Counted from the first letter of the stretch, positions 25,569-33,953 are shown. The stretch: DNA of 64,000 bases from Actinomyces sp. Marseille-P3109 (GCF_900323545.1 NZ_OOHN01000008.1:2180609-2244608), one strand, 5' to 3'. The notes: a model not told the origin generated them from the letters alone. Numbers and translations: made by a program.

Positions 25569-26903
25569 ATGTCCATAGCAGACAACCCACAACACGAGTC
25601 CCTCTCATCGAGGCCCGGCTCCGGCACTGATGATCGTCAGGACCATGAGGAGCGCGCGTCGGTCCCGCGGTTCTCGCGCCTGGTCGCGGCGACTCGCGCG
25701 CCGGTCGTCGCCGTCCTCGGCTGGCTGGCGCTCCTGGTGCCGGCCCACCGGTCCTTGGTGGACGAGAGCGGCCAGTGGGTCTTCAAGCTGGACTCCTTCG
25801 TCTACTACGAGGCGGTTCATCAGTGGCTCAACGGCGGAGACCTCTACAACTGGTACGCCAACCCGCCGCAGCACCTGTGGCCTTTCACCTACACGCCGCT
25901 GGCAGCCTGGGTCATCACGCCCCTGACCTGGATGTCGTACCAGTCGGCCACCGCGCTGCTGGTCGTTGCCACCCCGCTGTGCGCCGCCGTGACGACGTAC
26001 GCGGTCCTCAGGCGCCTAGGGGCCAGGATCAGGACGGCGCACGGCCTGGCGCCGTGGATCGCCCTGCTCGGAGTCGTCGTGCTGGAGCCTTTCCCCAAGA
26101 CCATGGAGTACGCGCAGGTCAACGCCATCCTCATGGCGCTGGTCGCCGTCGACCTGCTCGTGGTCCCCGGCCGCTCACGGTGGCGCGGGGTCCTCAGCGG
26201 CCTGGCGGCCGGGATTAAGCTGACGCCGGCGGTGGCGATCCTGGTCTTCCTGGCGCGCCGCGAGTGGCGGGCCGCCGCCACCATGGCGGGCAGCGCCGTC
26301 GGCCTGACGGCCCTGGCGGGACTGTTCGCCCCTACGGAGAGCTGGCGGTTCTTCACGTGGGCCATGTGGGACCCGGGACGTGCCGGCTTCGCCGACTACT
26401 CGGGCAACCAGAACTTCAAGGGCGCCATCGCCCGGGCATTGCCGGAGCCGGCCTGGAACCCGACCTGGGCAGCCTGCTCGCTGCTGACGGTGCTGGCGGC
26501 ATGGCTCCTGTGCCGCCGGCTGGACCGGCTGCGGGACCCCGACGTCGAAGCCGGCGACGCCGGCCTGGTCCTGGCGCTCCAGGTGAACGTGGTCATGGTG
26601 CTGGGGCTGCTCATCTCCCCCATCTCCTGGTCGCACCACTGGGTGTGGTGCCTGCCGGCGCTCGTGTCGGTGGGGGCGGCGGCCTGGCGCTGGCGCTCCG
26701 CCACGCTCGGAGTGGCCGGGCTCGCCGGGATTCTTGTCTTCGTCCTGGCGATGCAGTGGTGGTTCCCCGAGCAGAACCACGTCGAGCAGAGCTGGCCGGC
26801 CTGGGCCAAGGTCGTCGGCTCGAGCTACACCTGGTGGGCCCTGGGCTGCGGGGCGGCCCTGTGGTGGGCAGCCGGCCGGCACCAGGTGGTCTCGCACCGC
26901 TGA
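25569..26903 (+). CDS. GT87-family membrane mannosyltransferase
   Basis: Polyprenyl-phosphate-sugar-dependent glycosyltransferase of the DUF2029/GT87 family (GT-C fold), which in Actinobacteria adds alpha-1,2-mannose to lipoglycans on the outer membrane face. Seen in 444 residues: an early loop with FKLDSFVYYEAVHQWLNGGD and YNWYANPP (the catalytic-loop acidic region after helix 1), FTYTPLAAW, MEYAQVNAILMALVA, GLAAGIKLTPAV (a family signature), SWSHHWVWCLPA, and about ten transmembrane helices. The start at 25569 is supported by the TACACT box 7 bases upstream. A GT87 enzyme fits with an LmeA-like gene elsewhere in the window. Confidence 0.88.
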   Translation: MSIADNPQHESLSSRPGSGTDDRQDHEERASVPRFSRLVAATRAPVVAVLGWLALLVPAHRSLVDESGQWVFKLDSFVYYEAVHQWLNGGDLYNWYANPPQHLWPFTYTPLAAWVITPLTWMSYQSATALLVVATPLCAAVTTYAVLRRLGARIRTAHGLAPWIALLGVVVLEPFPKTMEYAQVNAILMALVAVDLLVVPGRSRWRGVLSGLAAGIKLTPAVAILVFLARREWRAAATMAGSAVGLTALAGLFAPTESWRFFTWAMWDPGRAGFADYSGNQNFKGAIARALPEPAWNPTWAACSLLTVLAAWLLCRRLDRLRDPDVEAGDAGLVLALQVNVVMVLGLLISPISWSHHWVWCLPALVSVGAAAWRWRSATLGVAGLAGILVFVLAMQWWFPEQNHVEQSWPAWAKVVGSSYTWWALGCGAALWWAAGRHQVVSHR

Positions 26904-26923
26904 GATCTCTCACCACCAGCGCT

Positions 26924-26963
26924 GCCCGGAACCTGCCGTCGCAGGGTCCCCTCCTCCATGAGG
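26924..26963 (+). repeat. 40-bp imperfect direct repeat, copy 1
   Basis: Matches 27315-27354 at 33 of 40 positions. Both contain GAACCTGCC and CCCCTCCTC-n-ATGAGG. In this copy CCTCCTC/GAGGAGG forms a 7-bp hairpin with loop CAT just after the glycosyltransferase stop, so it may also serve as a terminator, though no T-run follows. Confidence 0.6.
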
Positions 26964-27160
26964 AGGCGATGTGGTCGTCCTCGTGGTGGCCGCTGGTACT
27001 GCACCGCCGGCGCGACTGTGCACACCCCTTCGGCAACGCGATCAAGCCCACCCCATCGGGCAAGATGACCGGCGACTCCCGGCCGATCCCGGCCATTCCC
27101 TGCCGCCCCCTGCTGAGCCCGGCCGGTCTCGACGGCGGTGCAGGGCGATTGGCCGCACGC

Positions 27161-27266
27161 ATCGGGGACTGCGATTTCCATCCAGGACGTACTTCTCCCG
27201 CAAACGACGACGGTCGGGCCCCAGTCGTTTGCGGGAGAACGCAGTCCCCGATCAAAAAGTACGTCC
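27161..27266 (+). repeat. Composite of three interlocking inverted repeats
   Basis: Three perfect inverted-repeat pairs occur within 106 bases: A 27161-27173 with 27240-27252 (13 bp); B 27185-27194 with 27257-27266 (10 bp); C 27193-27208 with 27224-27239 (16 bp, 15-base loop containing GGGCCC). The linear order is A B C C' A' B', so A and B arms cross and cannot all pair as simple nested stems. No gene covers this. It resembles a small palindromic repeat element rather than a plain terminator. Confidence 0.75.
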
Positions 27267-27314
27267 CCGAACGGGACCGGCTCGTCCGAGATCACCCCCG
27301 TCGTCCCAAGCTCC

Positions 27315-27354
27315 GCCCAGAACCTGCCTTCGCATCAGCCCCTCCTCGATGAGG
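27315..27354 (+). repeat. 40-bp imperfect direct repeat, copy 2
   Basis: Second copy of the repeat at 26924-26963 (33/40 identical). The two copies bracket the 27.16-27.27 kb palindromic element and about 350 bases of gene-free sequence. The copy ends 21 bases before the App1-like gene, beside its -10 box. Confidence 0.6.
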
Positions 27355-27363
27355 CCCGTCATC

Positions 27364-27369
27364 TAGGAT
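27364..27369 (+). promoter_or_regulatory. -10 box, leaderless App1-like transcript
   Basis: TAGGAT with six bases to the second of two tandem GTG codons (27376). It supports 27376 as the transcription and translation start. Confidence 0.55.
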
Positions 27370-27375
27370 CGGGTG

Positions 27376-28650
27376 GTGCCCCTTTTCGACATCGCCCGCG
27401 CCGTCGAGGACCACTTCCACCGCGACTCCGTCCCCGTCCTCAAGCGCCAGGGCTGGCGCCCCCGCGTCATCCCCTACGACGGCTACGGCACCAGCACACC
27501 GGCTCAGTCAGAACCGTCAGACCTGCCTGGGCCGACGTCGGGGCGGCACCGCAGGCCCGTCCACACGCGCACCGAGGCCGCCGACCGCCCGACCGCTCCC
27601 CCGGATCCTCAACCCGTCTCTCCAGCAGCCTCCTCTGAGGCCTCTCGCCCCGCCTCCATGGCCCGGGTCCTGGCTCGCATGGTGATGCGCCCCCAGAACG
27701 CTCCGGCCGAGGGGCCGCTGTTCCGATCCCTGCCGGCCTCCCTCCCGGTCAGCCCCGCCCAGGCCCGCGACTTCGCCCTGACCAGCCTGCTCGACGCCCA
27801 GCGCGGCTGGCGTCTGTTCATCGAGGTGCCGGTGGCCTTCCTGCCGGTGACCGTCCACGTGGGCCGGGCCAGTGTGCGCACGCGGGCCGATCGCGGCGGC
27901 TACATCGACGTCGTCGTGCGCGACCACGGTCTGGAGCCGGGCTGGCACGAGGCCCGGATCGAGGCGATGGGGGCCGAGGCCGTCGCCGCCAAGGTCCTCA
28001 TCATCCCCGAGGGCCCGCGCCTGGGCATCATCTCCGACATCGATGACACCGCGATGATCACGCACGTCCCCCGTGTGCTCGTGGCCGCCTGGAACCAGCT
28101 CGTCAAGTACTCCTCGGCGAGAGAGCCCGTCCCCGGGATGGCCGAGCTCTACTCGCGCATCCGGGCCGCCCACCCGGGCACCCCGATGATGTACCTGTCC
28201 ACCGGAGCGTGGAACGTCGTGCCCACCCTGCGCTCCTTCTTCTCCCGCCACGGATTCCCCTCCGGCCCCGCGCTCATGACCGACTGGGGGCTGACCAACA
28301 CCGGCTGGTTCCGCTCGGGGATCGAGCACAAGCGCACCGAGCTGCGCCGGCTCATGATCGACCTGCCCCAGATCACCTGGATCCTCTTCGGCGACGACGG
28401 CCAGCACGACCCACTCATCTACGGCGAGGCAGCCCTCCACCACGCCGACCGGATCGCCGTCGTCGCCATCCGGCGCCTGACCGCCACACAGCAGGTACTC
28501 GCCGGAGGGCTGACCGCCCGCCCCATGGGGATCGGGCCCGAGGCACGCACCCTGGCCGAGGCCGACGTGCCCGTCGTCGTGGGCGCCGACGGCTACGAGC
28601 TGGCCCGGCTCCTGCCCCGAGAGCTGCTGGAGGCCGCACCACGCCGCTGA
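27376..28650 (+). CDS. App1-family (DUF2183) phosphatase-like protein
   Basis: HAD-type phosphatase of the App1/DUF2183 family; the yeast homologue is a phosphatidate phosphatase, while bacterial substrates are undefined. Seen in 424 residues: N-terminal part with a Pro/Ser-rich insert (about 45-95), a beta-rich domain (about 115-205), then HAD motif I DIDDT at 221-225 followed by AMITHVPRV, motif II in MMYLSTGAWNV, and an acidic motif near LFGDDGQHD (motif IV). All HAD positions look intact, so the enzyme should be active. The first GTG of a tandem pair (27373) is an alternative start. Confidence 0.87.
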   Translation: MPLFDIARAVEDHFHRDSVPVLKRQGWRPRVIPYDGYGTSTPAQSEPSDLPGPTSGRHRRPVHTRTEAADRPTAPPDPQPVSPAASSEASRPASMARVLARMVMRPQNAPAEGPLFRSLPASLPVSPAQARDFALTSLLDAQRGWRLFIEVPVAFLPVTVHVGRASVRTRADRGGYIDVVVRDHGLEPGWHEARIEAMGAEAVAAKVLIIPEGPRLGIISDIDDTAMITHVPRVLVAAWNQLVKYSSAREPVPGMAELYSRIRAAHPGTPMMYLSTGAWNVVPTLRSFFSRHGFPSGPALMTDWGLTNTGWFRSGIEHKRTELRRLMIDLPQITWILFGDDGQHDPLIYGEAALHHADRIAVVAIRRLTATQQVLAGGLTARPMGIGPEARTLAEADVPVVVGADGYELARLLPRELLEAAPRR

Positions 28651-28863
28651 CGGCCCTCGGGCGCAACCGTCGGTGCGGCATGTCTCACGTCGCCGCCTCC
28701 GTCATGGCCGATCCCCGGCAGCGAGCGATTTCACACCCCGTCTCATCTCTTCACAGAGACATCACAGGCCCACCGTACGAGGCCGACAGGTCCCGGCAGT
28801 TACCTGGTTCCGCCACTGGGGCAGACGTCCCCGCTCCCATCCCCAATGAACAGGAGGAAGCAC

Positions 28864-29214
28864 ATGTCCCCCCTCCCCAAGGACTCCTCGATCGTTCCGA
28901 CCGCCGCGCCCGCGAGCGACCCGACAACCCCGACGACCCGCTCGGCAGCCCGCAAGGGTTCCGCCCCCTCGACCGCAGCCTCACTGCGACGCCACGCGAT
29001 CCTGGCCGACCTCAACGTGCTGCAGGTGGCCACCCTCATGGGCACCGGCCTGCTGGTGGCGCTCGGCGTGATCCTGGGCGGACGCTCCTACATCACCACC
29101 GTCTCACCCGACGACCTGAACAGCTCCCGCTCGGGCACCCACGGAACCAGTGCTGAGAACTCCGCTGGGAACCTCACCGCAGCCGATGACGATGCTGCCC
29201 TGGCCACCATGTGA
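28864..29214 (+). CDS. Small single-pass membrane protein
   Basis: Unrecognised 116-residue protein. Seen: a Ser/Thr/Pro-rich N-terminus (1-45) with several basic residues, one transmembrane helix at about 55-75 (VLQVATLMGTGLLVALGVIL), and a short polar extracytoplasmic tail. AGGAGG lies 7 bases upstream of the ATG, making this a well-supported small gene. The preceding gap of 213 bases holds no other gene. Confidence 0.72.
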   Translation: MSPLPKDSSIVPTAAPASDPTTPTTRSAARKGSAPSTAASLRRHAILADLNVLQVATLMGTGLLVALGVILGGRSYITTVSPDDLNSSRSGTHGTSAENSAGNLTAADDDAALATM

Positions 29215-29386
29215 TGGCGAGCGCAGCACCGCGCATGCCACCGCACACGCGCCGGACGCCGCTCCGCGCATGACGCTGTGGGCGATCAGGACGCCGATGG
29301 TCGGCTCTCATGGCGGCCGTCCCGGTTCGTGGCCGGTATGGTGATGACGCATCAACCAGCGCTTCCCTCAAGCTCAGGAGACAGAT

Positions 29387-29704
29387 ATGGCCGGCAAGAT
29401 CCCCTTCATCCTCGGACTCGGCGCGGGATACGTGCTCGGGACCCGCGCGGGGCGCGCCCAGTACGAGCGCATCAAGTCGGCCGCCTCGAGGGTCGCCGAG
29501 CAGCCCTTCGTGCGCACCCGGGTCGACGCCGCCTCCAGCCACGTCAAGCAGGCCGTGCGCACCCAGGGCGAGGCCGTTACCGAGAAGGTCGCCGACGCCG
29601 TCAAGGAGCGGCTGTTCGGGACGCCATCAGCCAAGAGCAGTGGTCAGTCCCAGCCCGTCGACGCCAGCGAGGCCAGCCTGCGCCCGGTCAGTGAGGCCGG
29701 CTGA
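29387..29704 (+). CDS. YtxH-like small membrane-associated protein
   Basis: 105 residues beginning MAGKIPFILGLGAGYVLGTRAGR, the hallmark opening of actinobacterial YtxH-type proteins: a short hydrophobic helix followed by an Arg-rich turn and a long amphipathic helix with heptad-like spacing (YERIKSAASRVAEQ, VKQAVRTQGEAVTEKVADAV). Function unknown; B. subtilis YtxH is a general-stress protein. CAGGAGA precedes the ATG. Convergent with the UPF0126 gene 41 bases downstream. Confidence 0.8.
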   Translation: MAGKIPFILGLGAGYVLGTRAGRAQYERIKSAASRVAEQPFVRTRVDAASSHVKQAVRTQGEAVTEKVADAVKERLFGTPSAKSSGQSQPVDASEASLRPVSEAG

Positions 29705-29745
29705 GGCCGGCTGAACCGGGAGTGGCCCCAGGAGTGGACCGCTGA

Positions 29746-30684
29746 CTAGCACTGACTAGTACGACCGGGGTGCTTCGACGACGTCGAGGCGCCCCGTTCC
29801 ATGTCCTCACAGTCCTCGCGGTCCTCGCAGTCCTCACGGACCTCGCACCCCTCAGCGGCCTCGGCCTCCGCACGGCTCTCAGCGGTCGCCGGGCCCAGCG
29901 ACGTGCCGGCGTCTGCGCCCCGTCCGGCCCGGCCGCGCCAGGCCGGCGCCTTGAGCGGCCCCATCATGAGTGCCCGGCGCCAGCCGACCAGCGCCCCCGC
30001 CCCACTGCGGCGCCCGGCCCGGCGCCGCTCCCGGTCGGAGATGACCGGCAGCTGCCATGAGCGCCAGTAGGCGAGCACGCACAGGCCCGCCCCGACGGCG
30101 GTGGACACCAGCATGGCGTGCGCGTCGGCCACCCCCGCCCTCACGGCCAGGACCTGGGTACCGGCGGCGATGAGCGCCGGGATCGCGTAGAGCTTGTTGC
30201 CGCCGAAGACCGCCGGGGTCTCCCCCACCGCGACGTCACGGATCATGGAGCCGCCGATCGCCGTGAGGCAGCCCAGCAGCAGGGCCGGCATGACGCCGAG
30301 CCCGTGGGTGAGGGCCTTGGATGCGCCGGTGGCGGCCCAGCACCCCAGGATGACGGCGTCGGCCACCACCAGCAGGCGCCGGGTGGGCCGCGAGGTCAGG
30401 GGCACGAACCAGGCGATCGTCGCCCCCAGGCAGGCGGTGTAGAGGTAGTAGGGGTCGGTCAGGGCGAAGGGCGGTCCGGCCTGGATCATGACGTCACGCA
30501 GGATGCCGCCGGCGGTGGCTGTGAGCATGGCTAGGACGACGAAGCCCACCAGGTCGAAGTTCTTGCGCCGGGCGATGAGCCCGCCCAGGATCCCGTTGAG
30601 CAGGACGCCGCACAGGTCGAGCACCCGGAAGGTGTCGGTGAGGGAGGCCGGCATGTGCAGCGCGAGGGACGAGCCGTCCAGCAC
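29746..30684 (-). CDS. UPF0126/TRIC-like cation channel protein
   Basis: UPF0126 (YicG/TRIC-related) membrane protein; family members form trimeric cation channels. Seen in 312 residues: two copies of the family repeat with the glycine-rich GGILRDVM (about residue 60) and GGSMIRDVAVGETP (about 145), each preceded by hydrophobic helices, seven transmembrane helices in total. The last ~100 residues are a hydrophilic extension unusual for the family, ending in an acidic stretch EVREDCEDREDCEDME encoded by a 9-base tandem repeat. The GTG start follows GGGGGATC. Confidence 0.87.
   Translation of the reverse strand: MLDGSSLALHMPASLTDTFRVLDLCGVLLNGILGGLIARRKNFDLVGFVVLAMLTATAGGILRDVMIQAGPPFALTDPYYLYTACLGATIAWFVPLTSRPTRRLLVVADAVILGCWAATGASKALTHGLGVMPALLLGCLTAIGGSMIRDVAVGETPAVFGGNKLYAIPALIAAGTQVLAVRAGVADAHAMLVSTAVGAGLCVLAYWRSWQLPVISDRERRRAGRRSGAGALVGWRRALMMGPLKAPAWRGRAGRGADAGTSLGPATAESRAEAEAAEGCEVREDCEDREDCEDMERGASTSSKHPGRTSQC
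29803..29847 (+). repeat. Five 9-base tandem repeats in UPF0126 gene tail
   Basis: Units of the form GTCCTCGCA/GTCCTCACG/GACCTCGCA are repeated five times within the coding region for the acidic C-terminal tail. Because the unit is 9 bases, copy-number change would keep the frame and only lengthen the tail. Confidence 0.7.
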
Positions 30685-30891
30685 TCCGATCCCCCGCCTT
30701 TCACTGATGCCGTGGCTACTGAGAGCCGTCGTCTGCCCCGGTGTCGGCCGGGTCTCCGGCGCCCGGCGCCCGGCGACACCTTAGCCCACGGCGGCCCAGG
30801 GGCCCGGCACCCGGCCGCGACGGCCCAGAGTATTGCGGCGATGCGAAACCTCAGGTGGTCAGGGCGCACCGGCCCACGCGATGATCGGGGA

Positions 30892-31806
30892 GTGTCTTCA
30901 CGATACGCACCCCCCAAGGACCTGAGCAGCTATGCGTGGCTCTCCATTGCGGCGGCCCTGGGCACGATCGCGCTCAAGGGGGCCGCGGCCTGGATGACCG
31001 GCTCGGTGGGACTGCTCTCCGACGCCGCCGAGTCGGTGATCAACCTGATCGCCGCCGTCATGGCGCTCGTCGTCCTGAGGATCGCGGCCAAGCCCGCCGA
31101 CGCCGACCACCAGTTCGGCCACTCCAAGGCCGAGTACTTCTCGGCCGTCGTCGAGGGCGTCATGATCTTCGTGGCGGCCGCCTTCATCATCATCTCCGCC
31201 ATCGGGCGCCTCATCACCCCGCAGATGCCCGAGCAGCTGGGGGTGGGCCTGGCGGTCTCGGTGGTCGCCTCGCTCCTCAACGGGGCGGCGGCGTGGGTGC
31301 TCTACCGGGCGGGGCGCCGCGAGCGCTCCATGACCCTGGTGGCCGACGCCAAGCACCTGGCCACCGACGTCGTCACCTCCGCCGCGGTCCTGGTCGGGGT
31401 GGCGCTGGTGGCGGTCTTCGACTCGGCCGTGCTCGACGCCGTCGTCGCCCTGGGGGCCGGACTCAACATCATGTGGACCGGCTTCACGCTCATCCGCGAC
31501 TCGGTGGGCGGGCTCATGGACATCGCCCCCTCCACCGAGGTGCTTCACAGTGTCGCGACGGTCCTGGAGCGCCACCGCAAGGAGGGCATGATCGACTTTC
31601 ACGCGGTGCGGGTGCGCGAGGCCGGCAACCGGCGCTTCATGGAGCTGCACGTGCTGGTCCCCGCGGCCTGGAGCGTCAAGAAGGGACACGACTTCACCGA
31701 GCAGGTCATCGACGAGCTGGTCGACGCCGATGCGAGCCTGCGCATCTCGGCGCACCTGGAGCCGATCGAGGACCCCAAGTCCTACGAGGACCTCGAGGAC
31801 ATCTGA
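30892..31806 (+). CDS. Cation diffusion facilitator (CDF) metal exporter
   Basis: CDF-family Zn2+/Co2+/Fe2+/Mn2+:H+ antiporter. Seen in 304 residues: the first helix YAWLSIAAALGTIALKGAA, the metal-site helix GLLSDAAESVINLIAAV (with the helix-II Asp and a Ser/Glu instead of the second acidic pair typical of ZitB), DHQFGHSKAEYFSAVVEG (signature with His/Asp), AKHLATDVVTSAAVL (helix-V HxxxD metal site), and a C-terminal cytoplasmic domain with GMIDFHAVRVREAG and HLEP. Start uncertain: GTG 30892 fits family length; an ATG at 30841 adds 17 Arg-rich residues. It is followed 48 bases later by cutC. Confidence 0.88.
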   Translation: MSSRYAPPKDLSSYAWLSIAAALGTIALKGAAAWMTGSVGLLSDAAESVINLIAAVMALVVLRIAAKPADADHQFGHSKAEYFSAVVEGVMIFVAAAFIIISAIGRLITPQMPEQLGVGLAVSVVASLLNGAAAWVLYRAGRRERSMTLVADAKHLATDVVTSAAVLVGVALVAVFDSAVLDAVVALGAGLNIMWTGFTLIRDSVGGLMDIAPSTEVLHSVATVLERHRKEGMIDFHAVRVREAGNRRFMELHVLVPAAWSVKKGHDFTEQVIDELVDADASLRISAHLEPIEDPKSYEDLEDI

Positions 31807-31853
31807 CATCTACCCGGTTTTCATCAACGTCGGGACATGCCAGACTCGGCCCC

Positions 31854-32774
31854 ATGAACGCAATGAGGCTCACCGGCTCAGCACCGTCGCTGCGCCAGCA
31901 TACGATCACCGCCCCCACCCCCACCTGGCGCCGCCCCGACCACGTCGTCCTGGAGACCTGCGTCGAGGACGTTGAGGGCGTGAGGATCTCCGCCCGAGCC
32001 GGGGCCGACCGCGCCGAGCTGGGCGACAACCTCACCGCCGCCGGCACCACCCCCTCGATCGGCACCGTGGAGGCGGCCATCTTCGCGGCCGCCGAGCAGG
32101 TGGAGCAGCGCCGCGCCCAGGCCGGCGCCCACTGGGCGGACAAGCCCGAGGCCGCCGCACCCTTCGGCCTGCGGGTCCTCATCCGCCCCCGTGGCGGCTC
32201 CTTCGTCTACGACGCCGATGAGGGCCGGGCCATGATCGCCGACGTGCGACGTATCGCATCCCTGGCCCTGGAAATGGCCGAGTTCACCCGCCCCCAGGCC
32301 ACCGGAGGAGGGCGAGGGGAGCTGCCGCCGGCCGTGGACCTGGGCTTCGTCGTCGGCGCCCTGACCGAGGACGGAGTGATCGACCGCGGCCTGGTGCGCC
32401 TGCTGGTCGACATGGCCAACGGCGCCCCGGTCACCTTCCACCGGGCCTTCGACCGCTGCCGTGACACGGTCGAGGCCTACGGGGACCTGGAGGGACTCGG
32501 CGTGCGCTATGTCCTGACCAGCGGCGCGGCGCAGACGGCGGCCGACGGCGCCTCGGTGATCGCCGGGCTGGTGGCCAGCGGCGGGCCGATCGTTGTCGCG
32601 GCCGGGGCCGTGCGCCCCCACGGCCTGGTCGACCTGGTGGAGTCCACCGGCGTGCGCGAGGTCCACATGCGCTGTCCGCGTGAGGGCCTGAGCCCCGACG
32701 AGCCCCAGCGCACCGATGAGGACCTGGTACGACGCGCCGTCGAGGCGGTCCGCGCGGTGCCGCTGCCCGAGTAG
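31854..32774 (+). CDS. cutC: CutC-family TIM-barrel protein
   Basis: CutC-like (beta/alpha)8 protein, historically tied to copper homeostasis though its biochemistry is unsettled. Seen in 306 residues: LETCVEDVEGVRISARAGADRAEL (family opening), LRVLIRPRGGSFVY, FVVGALTEDGVID, VTFHRAFDRC, and VLTSGAAQTAADG, all canonical blocks in order. A ~25-residue N-terminal extension and an insert (about 80-100) make it longer than the ~250-residue norm. A CAGACT box 7 bases before the ATG suggests a leaderless start. It follows the CDF transporter by 47 bases, making a metal-handling pair. Confidence 0.93.
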   Translation: MNAMRLTGSAPSLRQHTITAPTPTWRRPDHVVLETCVEDVEGVRISARAGADRAELGDNLTAAGTTPSIGTVEAAIFAAAEQVEQRRAQAGAHWADKPEAAAPFGLRVLIRPRGGSFVYDADEGRAMIADVRRIASLALEMAEFTRPQATGGGRGELPPAVDLGFVVGALTEDGVIDRGLVRLLVDMANGAPVTFHRAFDRCRDTVEAYGDLEGLGVRYVLTSGAAQTAADGASVIAGLVASGGPIVVAAGAVRPHGLVDLVESTGVREVHMRCPREGLSPDEPQRTDEDLVRRAVEAVRAVPLPE

Positions 32775-33106
32775 CCAGGTAGCCCGGCCGGACCCTCGAA
32801 GCTTTTGCCCCATCCGCCCAGACCTCGACGGTGGGCGCCGCCCCGTGCTGTCCGGGGCGACGCCCGACGCCGCAGCCCCGTCCCAGGCCCGCACTGCGCT
32901 TCGCCCCGTTCCGCCACCCGCCCATCTGCCGAGCGCCGTCAAGCGTCGTCACAACGCATTGTCGAGGAAACTGCACGGTTCGTAGATATCCACAGCCCTC
33001 CGCTCGGCCGGGGGCCTCGGCACTCCCATCACGCTGGAAGCGCAATCGGGACAACTATCCTCATGACCCCCATGACCACCCCTATTTTCTGTCTTAGGTT
33101 GACCCC
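32775..33106. other. Intergenic region before the hydrolase gene
   Basis: 332 bases with no credible gene. The right end carries a TAGGTT box (33095-33100) six bases before the ATG at 33107, so this is the promoter region of a leaderless gene. No hairpin terminator for cutC was recognised. Confidence 0.45.
33095..33100 (+). promoter_or_regulatory. -10 box, leaderless hydrolase transcript
   Basis: TAGGTT, six bases, then ATG at 33107. No ribosome-binding site. Confidence 0.55.
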
Positions 33107-33928
33107 ATGAGCGACGTCCGTATCGATACCCCCCGCGGGATCACCCTGGCCGGCACCCTCAGCCTGCCCGCAGGGGCCGCTCCGATCGATCTGGAGGTTT
33201 CCACGACGCCCGACGACGACCAGCCCCGACCGGCTCGGGACGAGGGCGTCGTCCTGCTGGCGCACGACTTCCTCACCGACCGGCATGGCCAGGGCGGCCG
33301 CCTGGACCGGATCGGCGCCCGTTACCGCGAGGCGGGCCTGGCCACATTTAGTCTGGACTTCTCGGGCCTGGGAGAGTCCGACGACGACGTCATCACCCTG
33401 GCGGGAGAGGCTGAGGACCTGCGCGCCGCCTCGAGCTGGCTGGCGGACCTGGGCTTCACGCGGCAGATGATTCACGCCAACGGTTTCGGGGCGACGGCCG
33501 CGCTCCTGGCGCGCCCCGAGCAGGTGCGTACGGCCGTGCTCGTGGGGGCGATCGTGGGCCCGCAGTCGATTCTGTGGGAGGAGGTCTTCTCCCCCGAGCA
33601 GCTCGACGAGCTCGCCCAGCACGGGCTGACGCGCCTGGTGGATGACAACCCCAACTCGCGCGAGTGGAACGTCCTGTCCAAGGAGACGCTGGCGGACTTC
33701 TCCATGCAGGAGCCGCAGCGCACCCTGGCGGACCTGCCCTGGCCAGTGCTCATGGTGCACGGCGTGCTGTCCAACGAGTTGCCGAACACCGCAGAGGCCA
33801 CGGCCGAGGGCTTCCCGCTGCTGCCCGACTCCAGCCAGATGGTCCACGTCCACGCCGAGTCCCTGGACCAGGCCCAGGAGGAGGTCGCCCGCCTGAGCCT
33901 GGAGTGGGCCCGCCGCCGACTGCGCTGA
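33107..33928 (+). CDS. Alpha/beta-hydrolase-fold protein lacking the nucleophile serine
   Basis: 273-residue cytoplasmic alpha/beta hydrolase. Seen: VVLLAHDFLTDR (oxyanion-loop strand), FSLDFSGLGES, then MIHANGFGATAALLA at the nucleophile elbow. The usual GxSxG reads ANGFG (residues 124-128), putting Gly126 where Ser should be. Later strands (WPVLMVHGVLSNELP, MVHVHAESLD) correspond to the acid and His regions, and the terminal His is not obvious. It resembles OsmC-associated or YfiP-like hydrolases in overall layout. Probably inactive as a serine hydrolase; a binding or scaffolding role is possible. The start is supported by the leaderless -10 box. Confidence 0.8.
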   Translation: MSDVRIDTPRGITLAGTLSLPAGAAPIDLEVSTTPDDDQPRPARDEGVVLLAHDFLTDRHGQGGRLDRIGARYREAGLATFSLDFSGLGESDDDVITLAGEAEDLRAASSWLADLGFTRQMIHANGFGATAALLARPEQVRTAVLVGAIVGPQSILWEEVFSPEQLDELAQHGLTRLVDDNPNSREWNVLSKETLADFSMQEPQRTLADLPWPVLMVHGVLSNELPNTAEATAEGFPLLPDSSQMVHVHAESLDQAQEEVARLSLEWARRRLR

Positions 33929-33953
33929 GGTCAATGACCGGTGGCTGCTGCGA

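Larger units (their letters stand above)
26904..27375. other. Gene-free interval with repeats
   Basis: 472 bases without a credible gene between the GT87 gene and the App1-like gene. It contains the two 40-bp direct repeats, the interlocking inverted repeats, and at its right end a TAGGAT -10 box. Open frames across it have no family resemblance. Confidence 0.6.

Noticed and set aside
27161..27266. CRISPR or insertion-sequence interpretation of the repeats near 27.2 kb.
   Set aside because: Only paired inverted arms occur, with no regular spacer array, no cas genes and no transposase frame.
30936..31853. Long in-frame extension upstream of cutC.
   Set aside because: It is the +2 frame of the CDF gene; CutC homology begins after 31854.
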